Origin: Actinomycetes bacterium
GTDB lineage: Bacteria > Actinomycetota > Acidimicrobiia > Acidimicrobiales > Bog-793
Reading direction: 5' to 3'
NCBI GenBank assembly: GCA_021786195.1
Contig: JAJYNS010000072.1
Span: 1-45,119 of the forward strand
DNA: 45,119 nt
Shown: positions 9,256 through 17,634 of the stretch, piece after piece
Numbering within the stretch: the stretch's first letter is position 1
Layout of the letters: each line of letters begins with the position of its first letter
Made by a program: the position numbers and the translations under genes
Notes under the pieces: generated by a model
The model's input: only the letters and a program-made list of their open reading frames with translations
The model's database searches: none
Told to the model about the DNA's origin: nothing

Positions 9256-11183
9256 CCGTCCCTCTCACGCCGCGCCAACCACGCTACCAACCGCCTCGCG
9301 GCCTCGATCGCGGCGTCGCCGGGCGCGGGCCGGTCCGGGGCCTCCCGCAGCAGCTCGAGGTCGAGCTGCACGCTGCTCGGCGCCTCGAGCAGGCTCGCCT
9401 CGACCGCCGGGTCCTGCTGGCGGGCCGCGAGGCGAGCCTCGCGCTTCAAGGCGGCGAGGGCGCGCTCCGCGGCGATGCGGCAGAGCGCGAGGTAGGTCCC
9501 GAGCGGGTCCGCGTCGTCCTCGAGGTCGGCCGCCCCGAGCCTGGTGAGCAGCTCGGCCGCCTCCGGCTGGGCGTTGGCGACCGCCTCGTGCAGCTCGGAG
9601 GCGTTCTCGAGCGCCGAGAACGCCTCCCGCTGCAGCGGGTCGGTGAACAGCACGGCCTCGAGCAGGCCGGCGACCTCCGAAGGGCGATGGATCGCGAGGG
9701 CGAGGGCCTCCAGGCCCGCCCTCGGCCCCGACGGCCCCGGGCGGCCGCGAGAGGGCGCCGGCCGGCCGGCGCCCTCGGACGGCCGGCGCCCGGCCGCGAC
9801 GGGCCCGCCGCCTCGCGCCTCGGCGGCGGCCTTGCGGCGGTCACCCCGCTCGGGACCATCCGGCCGACCCCGCTCGGCGATCCGGAGCCGCCGCTGCTCG
9901 AGCAGGGGCCGGAGCCGCTCGGGGTCGTGCTGGGTCCTGTCGGCCACCTCGACGAGGTACTGGTCCCTCACGAGCTCGCTCGGGTGCTCGGCGATGGCAT
10001 CCAGGGCGGTCTCGGCCGCCCGGGAGCGCCCTTCGGGCGAGCGGAGGTCCAACGCCTGCAGGGCGCGGTCGACCTCGAAGGCGAGGAAGGGCCGGGCCGC
10101 GGCGACGGCCCCGACGAGGGCCTCGGGATCGAGCCGTGCGAGGTCGGCGGGGTCCCTCCCCGCGGGCAGGGCGGCCACCGCGAGCTCGACGTCGTGGCTG
10201 CGCTCCCACTCGTACAGGCGAGCCGCGGCGCTCTGGCCGGCGGCGTCGGCGTCGAAGGCGAGCACGACCCTGCGGGCGAAGTTGGAGAGCAGGCGGAAGT
10301 GCTCCTCGGTCAGGGCGGTGCCGCAGGTGGCGACGGCGCGGGGCACGCCGGCCTGGAAGAAGCCGATCACGTCGGTGTAGCCCTCGCAGACGACGACCTC
10401 CCCGGTGCGGGCCACCTCGGCCTTGGCCCAGTTGAGGCCGTAGAGGGTGCGGCGCTTCTGGTAGACGGAGGACTCCGGTGAGTTGCGGTACTTCGGCCCC
10501 TGGTCCTGGTGCCCTCTGGCCAGCTCGGACGGGAGCACCCTGCCGCCCAGCGCGATCGCTCTACCCCCGGCGTCGAAGATCGGGAAGATCACGCGCTCGG
10601 CGAAGGCGTCCCGGAGCCGGCCGTGACCGGACCAGGCGAGCCCCGCCTCGACGAGGACCCCGGGCGGCAGGTCGATCGAGCGGACGAGGTCCTCACCGGC
10701 CGGGCCGGCCCAGCCCAGGCGGAACTGGCGCACGATCGCAGCGTCGTAGCCCCGGGCGCGCAGGTACTGGCGCGCCCTTCCCGCGTCGGGGCCGGACAGG
10801 AGCCGCTCGTGGTAGTGCTCGACGGCCCTCGACAACGCCTCGTAGAGCAGCTTCCTGCGACCGCGCTCGACGCCGGCTCGCCCGTCCTGGTCGTCTCGGA
10901 CCACGATCCCGGCTCGGGCGGCCAGGCGCTCCACCGCCTCGACGAAGTCGCAGCCCTCGACGGCCCGCACGAAGCTGATCGCGTCCCCGGCGGCCCGGCA
11001 GCCGAAGCAGTAGTACAGCCCGGTCTCGGGGTTGACGCTGAAGGAGGCGGTGCGCTCGGCGTGGAAGGGGCAAAGCCCGACGAAGCGGCGCCCGACGCGC
11101 TTCAGCGCCGTGTGCTCGCCGACGACGGCAACGAGGTCGGTCGCAGACCTGACCTTGGCGACGTCCTCGTCGGGGATCGGCAT
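9252..11183 (-). CDS. dnaG: DNA primase
   Basis: 643 aa. N-terminal CHC2 zinc finger ([15 protein letters not shown]...YYCFGC, residues ~38-70). Toprim catalytic core with EGYTD and FDADAAG acidic motifs. Then a low-complexity Arg/Gly/Pro linker (~430-480) and a DnaB-helicase-binding C-terminal domain. Makes RNA primers at the replication fork. Followed by rpoD with TTGA overlap, as in the macromolecular synthesis operon; 52 bp after glyS. Confidence 0.96.
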   Translation of the reverse strand: MPIPDEDVAKVRSATDLVAVVGEHTALKRVGRRFVGLCPFHAERTASFSVNPETGLYYCFGCRAAGDAISFVRAVEGCDFVEAVERLAARAGIVVRDDQDGRAGVERGRRKLLYEALSRAVEHYHERLLSGPDAGRARQYLRARGYDAAIVRQFRLGWAGPAGEDLVRSIDLPPGVLVEAGLAWSGHGRLRDAFAERVIFPIFDAGGRAIALGGRVLPSELARGHQDQGPKYRNSPESSVYQKRRTLYGLNWAKAEVARTGEVVVCEGYTDVIGFFQAGVPRAVATCGTALTEEHFRLLSNFARRVVLAFDADAAGQSAAARLYEWERSHDVELAVAALPAGRDPADLARLDPEALVGAVAAARPFLAFEVDRALQALDLRSPEGRSRAAETALDAIAEHPSELVRDQYLVEVADRTQHDPERLRPLLEQRRLRIAERGRPDGPERGDRRKAAAEARGGGPVAAGRRPSEGAGRPAPSRGRPGPSGPRAGLEALALAIHRPSEVAGLLEAVLFTDPLQREAFSALENASELHEAVANAQPEAAELLTRLGAADLEDDADPLGTYLALCRIAAERALAALKREARLAARQQDPAVEASLLEAPSSVQLDLELLREAPDRPAPGDAAIEAARRLVAWLARRERDG

Positions 11184-11235
11184 CGCCCCGGACGCTATCC
11201 CCGGCGGCTGCCGATGCCGGCGGCCCGATCGGCTG

Positions 11236-12537
11236 CTAGGCCCCGAGACGCTCCGAGAGGTGCGCGAGGAGGCCGTCTATGCCGATGCGCGCTTGGGCCG
11301 TCGTGTCCCGGTCCCGGACGGTGACCGCCCGGTCGGAGAGGCTGTCGAAGTCGACCGTCACGCACAACGGCGTGCCGATCTCGTCCTGGCGCCGGTAGCG
11401 CCTGCCGATCGACTGGGTGTCGTCGCGCTCGCACTGGAAGCGCGAGCGGCAGGCCTTGGCGACCTCGTCGGCGAGCTCGAGGAGCTCGGGCTTTCGAGAC
11501 AGCGGGAGCACGGCGACCTGGTAGGGCGCGATGCGAGGGTGCAGGCGGAGCACCACCCGGCGCTCCCCGCCGACCTCGTCCTCGTCGTAGGCCGCGAGCA
11601 GGAAGGCCATCATCGCCCTCGTGGCCCCCGCCGCCGGCTCGATGACGTAGGGGACGTAGCGCTCGCCGGTCGCCTGGTCGAAGTGCTCGAGCCTCACGCC
11701 GGAGTGGGCCGAGTGCGCCTTGAGGTCGAAGTCGGTGCGGTTGGCGATCCCCTCGAGCTCCCCCCAGCCCCAAGGGAAGCTGAACTCGACGTCGGTCGCC
11801 GCCGCGGCGTAGTGGGCGAGCTCCTCCGGCACGTGCGAGCGGAGCCGGAGGAGCCGGTCGGGGATGCCGTAGCGCTTGTACCAGGCGAGCCGCTCGGCGC
11901 ACCAGTACTCGAACCAGCCCGGCGCGTCGGCGGGGCGCACGAAGTACTCCATCTCCATCTGCTCGAACTCCCGCGTCCGGAACACGAAGTTGCCGGGGGT
12001 GATCTCGTTGCGGAAGCTGCGGCCGATCTGCGCGATGCCGAAGGGCGGACGGCGCCGGGTCGTCGACTGCACGTTGGCGAAGTTGACGAACATGCCCTGG
12101 GCCGTCTCCGGGCGCAGGTAGGCGATCGAGGAGTCGTCCTCGACCGGGCCGACGAAGGTCTTGAACATGAGGTTGAACGGCCGGGCGTCGGTGAGGTCCT
12201 TCGAGCCGCAGCTCGGGCAGGTGCCATCGATCTGGTCGGCGCGCCAGCGCTCGTGGCAGTTCCTGCAGTCGACGAGCGGGTCGGCGAAGGTGGCGAGATG
12301 GCCCGAGGCCTCCCACACCTTCGGGTTGGTGAGGATGGCCGCCTCGATCGGCACGACGTCGTCGCGCTCTTGGACCATCGCCCGCCACCACGCCTCCCGC
12401 ACGTTGCGCAGCATCAAGGTGCCGAGCGGCCCGTAGTCGTAGGTCGAGCGGATGCCCCCGTAGATCTCGGCGGAGGGGAAGACGAAGCCGCGGCGCTTGC
12501 ACAGGTTGACGACGGCGTCGAAGAGGTCCTCGGGCAT
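11236..12537 (-). CDS. glyS: Glycyl-tRNA synthetase, homodimeric class II type
   Basis: 433 aa. Class II motifs are visible: motif 2 (FRNEITPGNFVFRTREFEQMEMEYFV), RPETAQGMFVNF, and a zinc-like Cys4 cluster (CRNCHERW...CPSCG, residues ~90-111), then a C-terminal anticodon-binding domain. This is the alpha2 type found in actinobacteria, not the alpha2beta2 type. 9 bp after recO, so probably co-transcribed with it. Confidence 0.96.
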   Translation of the reverse strand: MPEDLFDAVVNLCKRRGFVFPSAEIYGGIRSTYDYGPLGTLMLRNVREAWWRAMVQERDDVVPIEAAILTNPKVWEASGHLATFADPLVDCRNCHERWRADQIDGTCPSCGSKDLTDARPFNLMFKTFVGPVEDDSSIAYLRPETAQGMFVNFANVQSTTRRRPPFGIAQIGRSFRNEITPGNFVFRTREFEQMEMEYFVRPADAPGWFEYWCAERLAWYKRYGIPDRLLRLRSHVPEELAHYAAAATDVEFSFPWGWGELEGIANRTDFDLKAHSAHSGVRLEHFDQATGERYVPYVIEPAAGATRAMMAFLLAAYDEDEVGGERRVVLRLHPRIAPYQVAVLPLSRKPELLELADEVAKACRSRFQCERDDTQSIGRRYRRQDEIGTPLCVTVDFDSLSDRAVTVRDRDTTAQARIGIDGLLAHLSERLGA

Positions 12538-12546
12538 GGGCGCAGG

Positions 12547-13287
12547 CTACTCGGCGCTGCCCCCGGCACCGTAGGGCGACAGGGGGTTGTGCGCCGTGCG
12601 GAGCCTTCGGTCGAGATGCCGCTCCACCGCGAGCAGGCCGAGCCGCTCCACCTCGTCGTCCGAGGCGTGCTCGCCCTCCCCGAGGACGCCCCGCAGGCCG
12701 CCGCCGAGGATCCGCTGCACGATCCCGACGCTCTCCTCGCCGACGGCCTGTCCACGCCGGCACCGCCGGCAGAGGAAGCCCCCCTCGGCCGGGTCGAAGG
12801 CGACGAGGGGGCCGGGACAGCCGCAGGTGGCGCAGGAGTCGACCACCGGAGAGACCCCCTCGACGGCGAGGAACCTCCAGAGGAAGCCGGCGAGGACGAG
12901 CGTCGAGCTGCTCGTCGAGAGCGTCCGGAGCGCCCCGAGCAGCAGGGCGAAGAGCTCCGGGGCGGCATGGCGCTCGGCCGAAGCCTGGTCGGCGACCTCG
13001 AGCATCGTCATCGCCGGCCCGAGGCGCGAGAGGTCCTCTCGCAGGCTCCGGAAGGGCTCGAGGATCTCGACCTGGGTGATCACATCGAGCTCGCGCCCTC
13101 TCCAGCAGAGCATCGTGACGTGGCCGAGCGGCTCGAGCCTCGCGCCGATCCTGCTCTTCGTCCGGCGGACGCCCTTGGCGACGCCCCGGACCTTGCCGTG
13201 CTCGGGGGTGGCCAGGGTCACGATGCGGTCGGCCTCGCCGAGGCGCGTCGTCCTCAGCACGATGCCCTCGTCCCGGTAGAGCGCCAC
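12547..13287 (-). CDS. recO: DNA repair protein RecO
   Basis: 246 aa. N-terminal OB-fold (YRDEGIVLRTTRLGEADRIV, residues 4-80), helical middle, and a Cys4 zinc site (CATCGCPG...CRRC, ~150-178). RecO helps load RecA on SSB-coated DNA in the RecFOR pathway. RecBCD is encoded in the same window, so both recombination entry routes are present. Sits 4 bp after the small membrane gene. Confidence 0.93.
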   Translation of the reverse strand: MALYRDEGIVLRTTRLGEADRIVTLATPEHGKVRGVAKGVRRTKSRIGARLEPLGHVTMLCWRGRELDVITQVEILEPFRSLREDLSRLGPAMTMLEVADQASAERHAAPELFALLLGALRTLSTSSSTLVLAGFLWRFLAVEGVSPVVDSCATCGCPGPLVAFDPAEGGFLCRRCRRGQAVGEESVGIVQRILGGGLRGVLGEGEHASDDEVERLGLLAVERHLDRRLRTAHNPLSPYGAGGSAE

Positions 13288-13291
13288 AGGG

Positions 13292-13528
13292 TCAGGACCC
13301 CCGGATGCGTCCCCCGACGATGATCACGCCGAGGCCGGCGACGACGAGCGCCACGAGGAAGAGCGCCGGCTTGAAGCCGATCGCGGCGAGGAAGGTGAGG
13401 AAGCCGAGCGTCGCCAGGCCGAGCACGGCCCCGCTCAGCCTGCCGGAGTGCTCCCAGAGCCAGCGCTGCCGGGCCCCCGCCTGAGGGCCGCCCGGCCCCG
13501 GCGCGCCGTCCCCGCTCGTGGTGCTCAC
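13292..13528 (-). CDS. Small two-helix membrane protein, unknown function
   Basis: 78 aa. A polar Gly/Pro-rich N-terminus of ~30 residues is followed by two hydrophobic stretches (ALGLATLGFLTFLAAIGF-like and ALFLVALVVAGLGVIIVGG), ending in RIRGS. The GTG start overlaps the uppS stop (GTGA). No family recognised. Its place between uppS and recO suggests an ordinary co-transcribed envelope gene. Confidence 0.75.
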   Translation of the reverse strand: MSTTSGDGAPGPGGPQAGARQRWLWEHSGRLSGAVLGLATLGFLTFLAAIGFKPALFLVALVVAGLGVIIVGGRIRGS

Positions 13529-14244
13529 CGCAGCACCCCCCCGTAACGGCGGCTGCGTCCCTGGTACTCACGGATCGCCTGGTAGAGGTGCTCCTCTCGG
13601 AAGTCGGGCCAGAGCACGTCGGTGAAGACGAGCTCCGAGTAGGCGAGCTCCCACAGGAGGAAGTTCGATATGCGGTACTCGCCCGAGGTCCGCACGACGA
13701 GGTCGGGGTCGGGCATGTCGGGGAAGTACATCCGGGAGCGGATCGCCCGCTCGTCGACCCTGCGCTCGGGCACGCCGTCTCTGACGAGGGCTCGCACGGC
13801 GTCGACGATCTCGGCCCTGCCGCCGTAGTTGAAGCAGATCGTGAGCGTCATCCGGCGGTTGCCCGCAGTGAGCGCGGCGGCCTCGTCCATGTGGCGCAGC
13901 AGCCGCTTCGGGACCCGCCAGTCGCGCCGCCCGGCGAAGCGGACCCGAACCCCCTTGTCGTTCAGCTCGTCGCGATGACGCCGGAGGATCCCCTCGTTGA
14001 AGTGCATCAGGTAGCGCACCTCGTCCGCGGGACGGCGCCAGTTCTCCGTCGAGAAGGCGTACATCGACAGCCAGGCGACCCCGACGGCGAGGGCGCCGTC
14101 GATCGCCCGCATGATCGCCGCCTCGCCAGCGGCGTGGCCCTCGGTCCTCGGCAGGCCCCGGGCCCTTGCCCAGCGCCCGTTTCCGTCCATCACGCAGCCG
14201 ACGTGCGCCGGGACCCGATCGGGGTCGATGCCTTCAACCGCCAC
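13525..14244 (-). CDS. uppS: Isoprenyl transferase (undecaprenyl diphosphate synthase)
   Basis: 239 aa, cis-prenyltransferase family. Motifs: HVGCVMDGNGRWA with the Mg-binding Asp, YAFSTENWRR, ICFNYGGRAEIVDA, and the substrate-binding RTSGEYRISNFLLWELAYSE near the end. Makes the polyprenyl carrier for cell-wall synthesis. Start ATG 14244. Stop overlaps the small membrane gene. 10 bp after the siroheme gene. Confidence 0.95.
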   Translation of the reverse strand: MAVEGIDPDRVPAHVGCVMDGNGRWARARGLPRTEGHAAGEAAIMRAIDGALAVGVAWLSMYAFSTENWRRPADEVRYLMHFNEGILRRHRDELNDKGVRVRFAGRRDWRVPKRLLRHMDEAAALTAGNRRMTLTICFNYGGRAEIVDAVRALVRDGVPERRVDERAIRSRMYFPDMPDPDLVVRTSGEYRISNFLLWELAYSELVFTDVLWPDFREEHLYQAIREYQGRSRRYGGVLR

Positions 14245-14254
14245 GGCGGCGAAG

Positions 14255-14950
14255 TTACTCGCCTCCGTCCGCGTCCCCGGTCGCAGGGCCGCGCCGCTGA
14301 CGGGCCGTCCACGTGGCGACGAGGTCTCGAGCCTCCTCGGGGCGCCCCTCGGCGAGCAGGCTGCGCAACGGCCCGTCGAGCAGCGCTCGCCAGGGCAGGC
14401 CAGCCGTCGAGCGCCCTTCGGCGCGCAGCTGCGCCCTCGCCTGACCGACGAGGTCGGCCGCGGCCGAGACCTCGTCGCCGAGCAGCGCGGCGACGAGGTC
14501 TCGCACCCAGGCGGCGACGGCAGGGCTGGACCCCCCGGTCGTGACGGCGACGGTCACCGCTCCCCGCCGGAGCGTCGCCGGGAGGAAGAACGAGCAGGCC
14601 TCGGGGTCGTCGGCCACGTTGACGAGGACCCCGGCGGCTCGAGCCTCCGAGGCGACGGCCCGATCCAGGCGTCTGTCGCCGGTCGCGGCGACGACGAGCG
14701 CGAACCCAGCGGCCTCGCCCGGTCGCAGGGCGCGCCGCTCGAGGCGTGCCGGCGGGGAGCCGAGCCCGGGATCGACCTCCGCGGCCGAGTCGCCGGTGAC
14801 GACGGTGACCTCCGCACCGGCGGCGACGAGGCCGTCGGCCTTGTCCCGGGCGAGCCGGCCGGCGCCGACGACGAGGCAGGGTCGCCCGGAGAGGCGGAGG
14901 GCGACGGGGTAGACGGGGTGGACGGGGTGGACGGGGGAGGCGCTAAACAT
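14255..14950 (-). CDS. Precorrin-2 dehydrogenase (Met8/SirC/CysG N-terminal type), siroheme synthesis
   Basis: 231 aa. Rossmann dinucleotide site (CLVVGAGRLARDKADGLV), the family motif NVADDPEACSFFLPA with the catalytic-type Asp, and a helical C-terminal dimer domain. Oxidises precorrin-2 to sirohydrochlorin with NAD+, and may insert iron as Met8 does. Siroheme is the cofactor of the sulfite reductase transcribed divergently at 15922, so function and context agree. The ATG at 14950 has no clear SD and lies just after a divergent promoter. Residues 6-14 (PVHPVHPVY) come from a 9-bp tandem repeat and extend before the conserved YPVALRL start, so the N-terminal tail is not conserved in the family. 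Confidence 0.88.
   Translation of the reverse strand: MFSASPVHPVHPVYPVALRLSGRPCLVVGAGRLARDKADGLVAAGAEVTVVTGDSAAEVDPGLGSPPARLERRALRPGEAAGFALVVAATGDRRLDRAVASEARAAGVLVNVADDPEACSFFLPATLRRGAVTVAVTTGGSSPAVAAWVRDLVAALLGDEVSAAADLVGQARAQLRAEGRSTAGLPWRALLDGPLRSLLAEGRPEEARDLVATWTARQRRGPATGDADGGE
14903..14938. repeat. Four tandem 9-bp units (GACGGGGTG) at the start of the siroheme gene
   Basis: Units 14903-14911, 14912-14920, 14921-14929 and 14930-14938 are GACGGGGTA, GACGGGGTG, GACGGGGTG and GACGGGGGA. On the coding strand they encode HPV/YPV triplets. Unit length is a multiple of three, so copy-number change would keep the frame. Confidence 0.85.
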
Positions 14951-14999
14951 GACTTGGAGGGTCAGGATATAATCCTGACTCCAGAAGTCAACTATTGAC
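14944..14999. promoter_or_regulatory. Divergent promoters and two palindromic operator candidates
   Basis: Palindrome 1 is GTCAGGAT-ATA-ATCCTGAC (14961-14979). Palindrome 2 is GTCAA-CTA-TTGAC (14987-14999). Both have GTCA...TGAC ends, and their centres are 23 bp apart, about two helical turns. Plus strand: TAAACA (14944-14949), 18 bp, TATAAT (14968-14973), facing cysH. Minus strand: TTGACT (14991-14986), 16 bp, TATCCT (14969-14964), facing the siroheme gene. The first palindrome covers both -10 boxes, so one regulator could control siroheme and sulfite reduction together. The regulator is not in the window. Confidence 0.65.
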
Positions 15000-15128
15000 C
15001 CCTCCGACCCGCAGGCGGCGCCGGGCGTCGCCGGCGGAGCGGGCGCGGCGGAGGCCGGCGGCGTCGCCGTGCCCGAGCCCAGCGCGAGCAGCCGGTCGGA
15101 CACCGCCTGACGAGGAACGGGAGCTAAC

Positions 15129-15887
15129 GTGAGGACGAACGTGGAGCACATCGTCGATCCCGCCCTGCCGGGCAGCCTCGTGCCGCCCGCCGCAACGGGC
15201 TCGGCACCCGAGGTGCTGTCCGGTTCCCCGAGCCCCGAGCTCGCTGCCGAGATGCGGGAGGTGGGCGAGCGCCTCGAGGGTGCGGAGCCGGCCGAGGTGC
15301 TGTCCTGGGCGGTCGAGCGCTTCGGCGACGGCCTCGTGCTCGCGTCCTCGTTCCAGGACTGCGTGCTCGTCGACCTGGCCGTGGCCGTCGAGCCGAGGAT
15401 CCGGGTCGTGTTCCTCGACACCGGGTTCCACTTCCCCGAGACGCTGGCCTACCTCCGTCGGATCGAGCGCCGTTACGGCCTGAACCTCCTCGTCGTCGAG
15501 CCCGAGCTGCCGCCGGACGTCGCGCCCTGCGGCACGCCCGGGTGCTGCCAGCTGCGCAAGGTCGAGCCGCTCTCCCGGGCGCTCGCCGGTGCCAAGGCCT
15601 GGGTGACGGGCTTGAAGCGCGTCGACACCCCGGAACGGGCGAACGCGCCGGTCGTCGGCTGGGACGGCACGAAGCGCCTCGTGAAGGTCAACCCGATCGC
15701 GGCCTGGACCGAGGACGACGTCGAGCGCTACATCGTCGACCGCGGCCTGCCCCGGCACCCGCTCAGCTACGTCGGCTACGCCTCGATCGGGTGCGCGCCG
15801 ACGACGAGCCCCGTCGCCGAGGGCGACGACCCTCGCGCCGGTCGATGGCGCGGCAGCGACAAGACGGAGTGCGGTCTGCACCTCTGA
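15129..15887 (+). CDS. cysH: APS/PAPS reductase CysH with an altered iron-sulfur motif
   Basis: 252 aa. Reduces adenylylsulfate (or PAPS) to sulfite with a thiol donor. It has the ASSFQD substrate loop, the LDTGFHFPET motif, CCQLRKVEPL (C139, C140) and the catalytic C-terminal KTECGLH (C248). [4Fe-4S] APS reductases bind the cluster with CC...CxxC. Here the second pair reads C222-A-P-T225, so the fourth Cys is Thr (codon ACG, three changes from TGC). An extra Cys at 134 might replace it. GTG start 15129 has GGGAG upstream. The first ~35 residues are a non-conserved tail. First gene of the sulfite operon, with a ~150-nt GC-rich leader if the TATAAT promoter is used. Confidence 0.92.
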   Translation: MRTNVEHIVDPALPGSLVPPAATGSAPEVLSGSPSPELAAEMREVGERLEGAEPAEVLSWAVERFGDGLVLASSFQDCVLVDLAVAVEPRIRVVFLDTGFHFPETLAYLRRIERRYGLNLLVVEPELPPDVAPCGTPGCCQLRKVEPLSRALAGAKAWVTGLKRVDTPERANAPVVGWDGTKRLVKVNPIAAWTEDDVERYIVDRGLPRHPLSYVGYASIGCAPTTSPVAEGDDPRAGRWRGSDKTECGLHL

Positions 15888-15921
15888 GCCCGCCGACGGC
15901 GTCGGGAGCGAAGAGGCGCAG

Positions 15922-17634
15922 ATGGAGCCGGTCACCCCGTTCCGGCACGGCACCGAGCTGAGCCAGCAGGAGATCTGGAAGCTCGAGCGCCACCCCCTCG
16001 AGGTCGAGGCGTCGGTGCGCGAGCGCTACGCGGTCCTCGGCCCGGGTGAGATCGAGCGCGTCCCGGGGGAGCTCGAGCGGCTGAAGTGGGTGGGCATCTA
16101 CCCCCAGCGCCAGGGGGGCGACGCGTTCATGCTGCGCGTGAAGGTCCCCGGCGGGCTGCTTCGCGCCGAGCAGGCGAGGCGGATCGGCGAGATCGTCGAC
16201 GAGCTCGCCCACGGGCCGCAGGCGCACCCGGTCTGGGGAGACCGCTACTGCGACATCACGACCCGCCAGACGATCCAGCTCCACTGGCTTCGCATCGAGG
16301 ACGTCCCGCGGGTCTGGGACCGGCTGGCCGAGGTCGGGCTGACCACGGTGCAGGCCTGCGGCGACTCGGCTCGCAACGTCACCTGCTGCCCGGTCGCCGG
16401 GGTCGACGCCGAGGAGGCCTTCGACGCCGGCCCGGTCGCGGCGGCGATCTCGCGCTATTTCACCGGGAACCGTGAGTACGCCAACCTGCCGCGCAAGTTC
16501 AAGATCAGCGTCACGGGCTGCCTGGAGGACTGCGCCCGCGCCGAGATCAACGACGTCGCGCTCTGGCCCGCCCGGCTGCCCGGTGGCGAGCTCGGCTTCA
16601 ACCTCCTCGTCGGGGGCGGCCTGTCCGACGGGCCGCGCATGGCGAGCGACGTCGACGTCTTCGTCGCCCCGGCCGACGCCGTCGAGTGCGTGCGGGCGAT
16701 CGCCCAGCTCTACGGCGAGCTCGGCAACCGGGAGAACCGGGGGGTCAACCGGATGCGCTACCTCGTCGAGGAGCTCGGGCCGGAGCGTTTTCGCGACGAG
16801 CTCGAGTCCCGGGCACGCTTCGAGCTGCGGCCGGCCGGAGAGGCCCTCACCCGCCGGCACCGAGGCGACCACGTCGGGGTCCACCGCCAACGCGGCGGGG
16901 GAGCGCGCGGGCCGCTCCACTACGTCGGCTGCTCCGTGCTCCTCGGCCGCCTCCCCGGCCGAGACCTCGTCCGCTTCGCGGACCTCGCGGCACGGCTCGG
17001 CGACGGCACGCTCCGCCTCACGACCGACCAGAACCTGATCCTCACCGGGATCGCCGAGGCGGACCTTGGGGTGCTGGAGGCCGAGGAGGTGGTCCGCCGG
17101 CACTCGCCCTCTCCCGGCCCGTTCTCCCGAGGCGCCCTCGCCTGCACCGGGAGCGAGTTCTGCCGCTTCGCCGTCGTCGAGACCAAGGCGCGCGCCGCGG
17201 CCTGGGCGGCAGAGCTCGACCGTCGCTTCGCGGGCCGCCTCGGGGACGCCCCGGTCCGCATGCACCTCTCCGGCTGCTCGGCCTCCTGTGCCCAGCCACA
17301 GGTCGCGGACGTGGGCTTCCGGGGGGCGACGGCCCATGTCGGCGGGGAGATCGTCGAGGCGGTCGACGTCGGCGTCGGCGGCAGCCTCGGGCTCGACGCC
17401 CGCTTCGCCCGTTGGGCGGCGGGCGCCCTGCCCGCCGAGGACGTCCCCGCCGCCCTCTCCCGCCTGATCGAGCGCTTCCTCGCCGAGCGCCGCCCGGGAG
17501 AGGAGCTCCACAGCTACGCCCGGCGCCTCGGCGAGGCGGCGCTGGCTTCGCTGATCGACCACCGGCCCCCCCGCCATGCCGGCGCCTCGCCAGGGCGGGC
17601 GAGCCGGCAGGAGTCAGGAAGGGGGCAGGCGTGA
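15922..17634 (+). CDS. Siroheme [4Fe-4S] sulfite (or nitrite) reductase
   Basis: 570 aa with the duplicated ferredoxin-like/siroheme fold of assimilatory sulfite and nitrite reductases. Cluster ligands are C408-x5-C414 (CTGSEFC) and C452-x3-C456 (CSASC). Substrate-side motifs are in the first half (GIYPQR, TTRQTIQLHW, QACGDSARNVT, KFKISVTGC). Reduces sulfite to sulfide with six electrons from a ferredoxin-like donor. Between CysH and an F420H2-dehydrogenase-like iron-sulfur protein, sulfite is the likely substrate. Tyr in GIYPQR and Cys in QACGD may be the Tyr-Cys pair seen in NirA of M. tuberculosis (inference). 34 bp after cysH. Its stop overlaps the next GTG (GTGA). The C-terminal ~30 residues are a polar, non-conserved tail. 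Confidence 0.88.
   Translation: MEPVTPFRHGTELSQQEIWKLERHPLEVEASVRERYAVLGPGEIERVPGELERLKWVGIYPQRQGGDAFMLRVKVPGGLLRAEQARRIGEIVDELAHGPQAHPVWGDRYCDITTRQTIQLHWLRIEDVPRVWDRLAEVGLTTVQACGDSARNVTCCPVAGVDAEEAFDAGPVAAAISRYFTGNREYANLPRKFKISVTGCLEDCARAEINDVALWPARLPGGELGFNLLVGGGLSDGPRMASDVDVFVAPADAVECVRAIAQLYGELGNRENRGVNRMRYLVEELGPERFRDELESRARFELRPAGEALTRRHRGDHVGVHRQRGGGARGPLHYVGCSVLLGRLPGRDLVRFADLAARLGDGTLRLTTDQNLILTGIAEADLGVLEAEEVVRRHSPSPGPFSRGALACTGSEFCRFAVVETKARAAAWAAELDRRFAGRLGDAPVRMHLSGCSASCAQPQVADVGFRGATAHVGGEIVEAVDVGVGGSLGLDARFARWAAGALPAEDVPAALSRLIERFLAERRPGEELHSYARRLGEAALASLIDHRPPRHAGASPGRASRQESGRGQA

Noticed and set aside
7955-9268. Extension of the acs frame through the sigma factor gene
   Set aside because: No homology before MSDARQTIEALL; the sigma gene occupies this DNA in another frame.
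14980-15128. Riboswitch or Cys-codon leader peptide before cysH
   Set aside because: No SAM-riboswitch-like core seen; the only small frame (a 13-codon GTG ORF) contains no Cys codons.
14255-15421. 388-aa version of the siroheme gene starting near 15421
   Set aside because: The added N-terminus overlaps cysH on the other strand and has no homology; the divergent promoters lie in between.
15922-17634. Calling the siroheme enzyme a nitrite reductase
   Set aside because: cysH and the siroheme gene beside it favour sulfite; no nitrate or nitrite transport gene is present.
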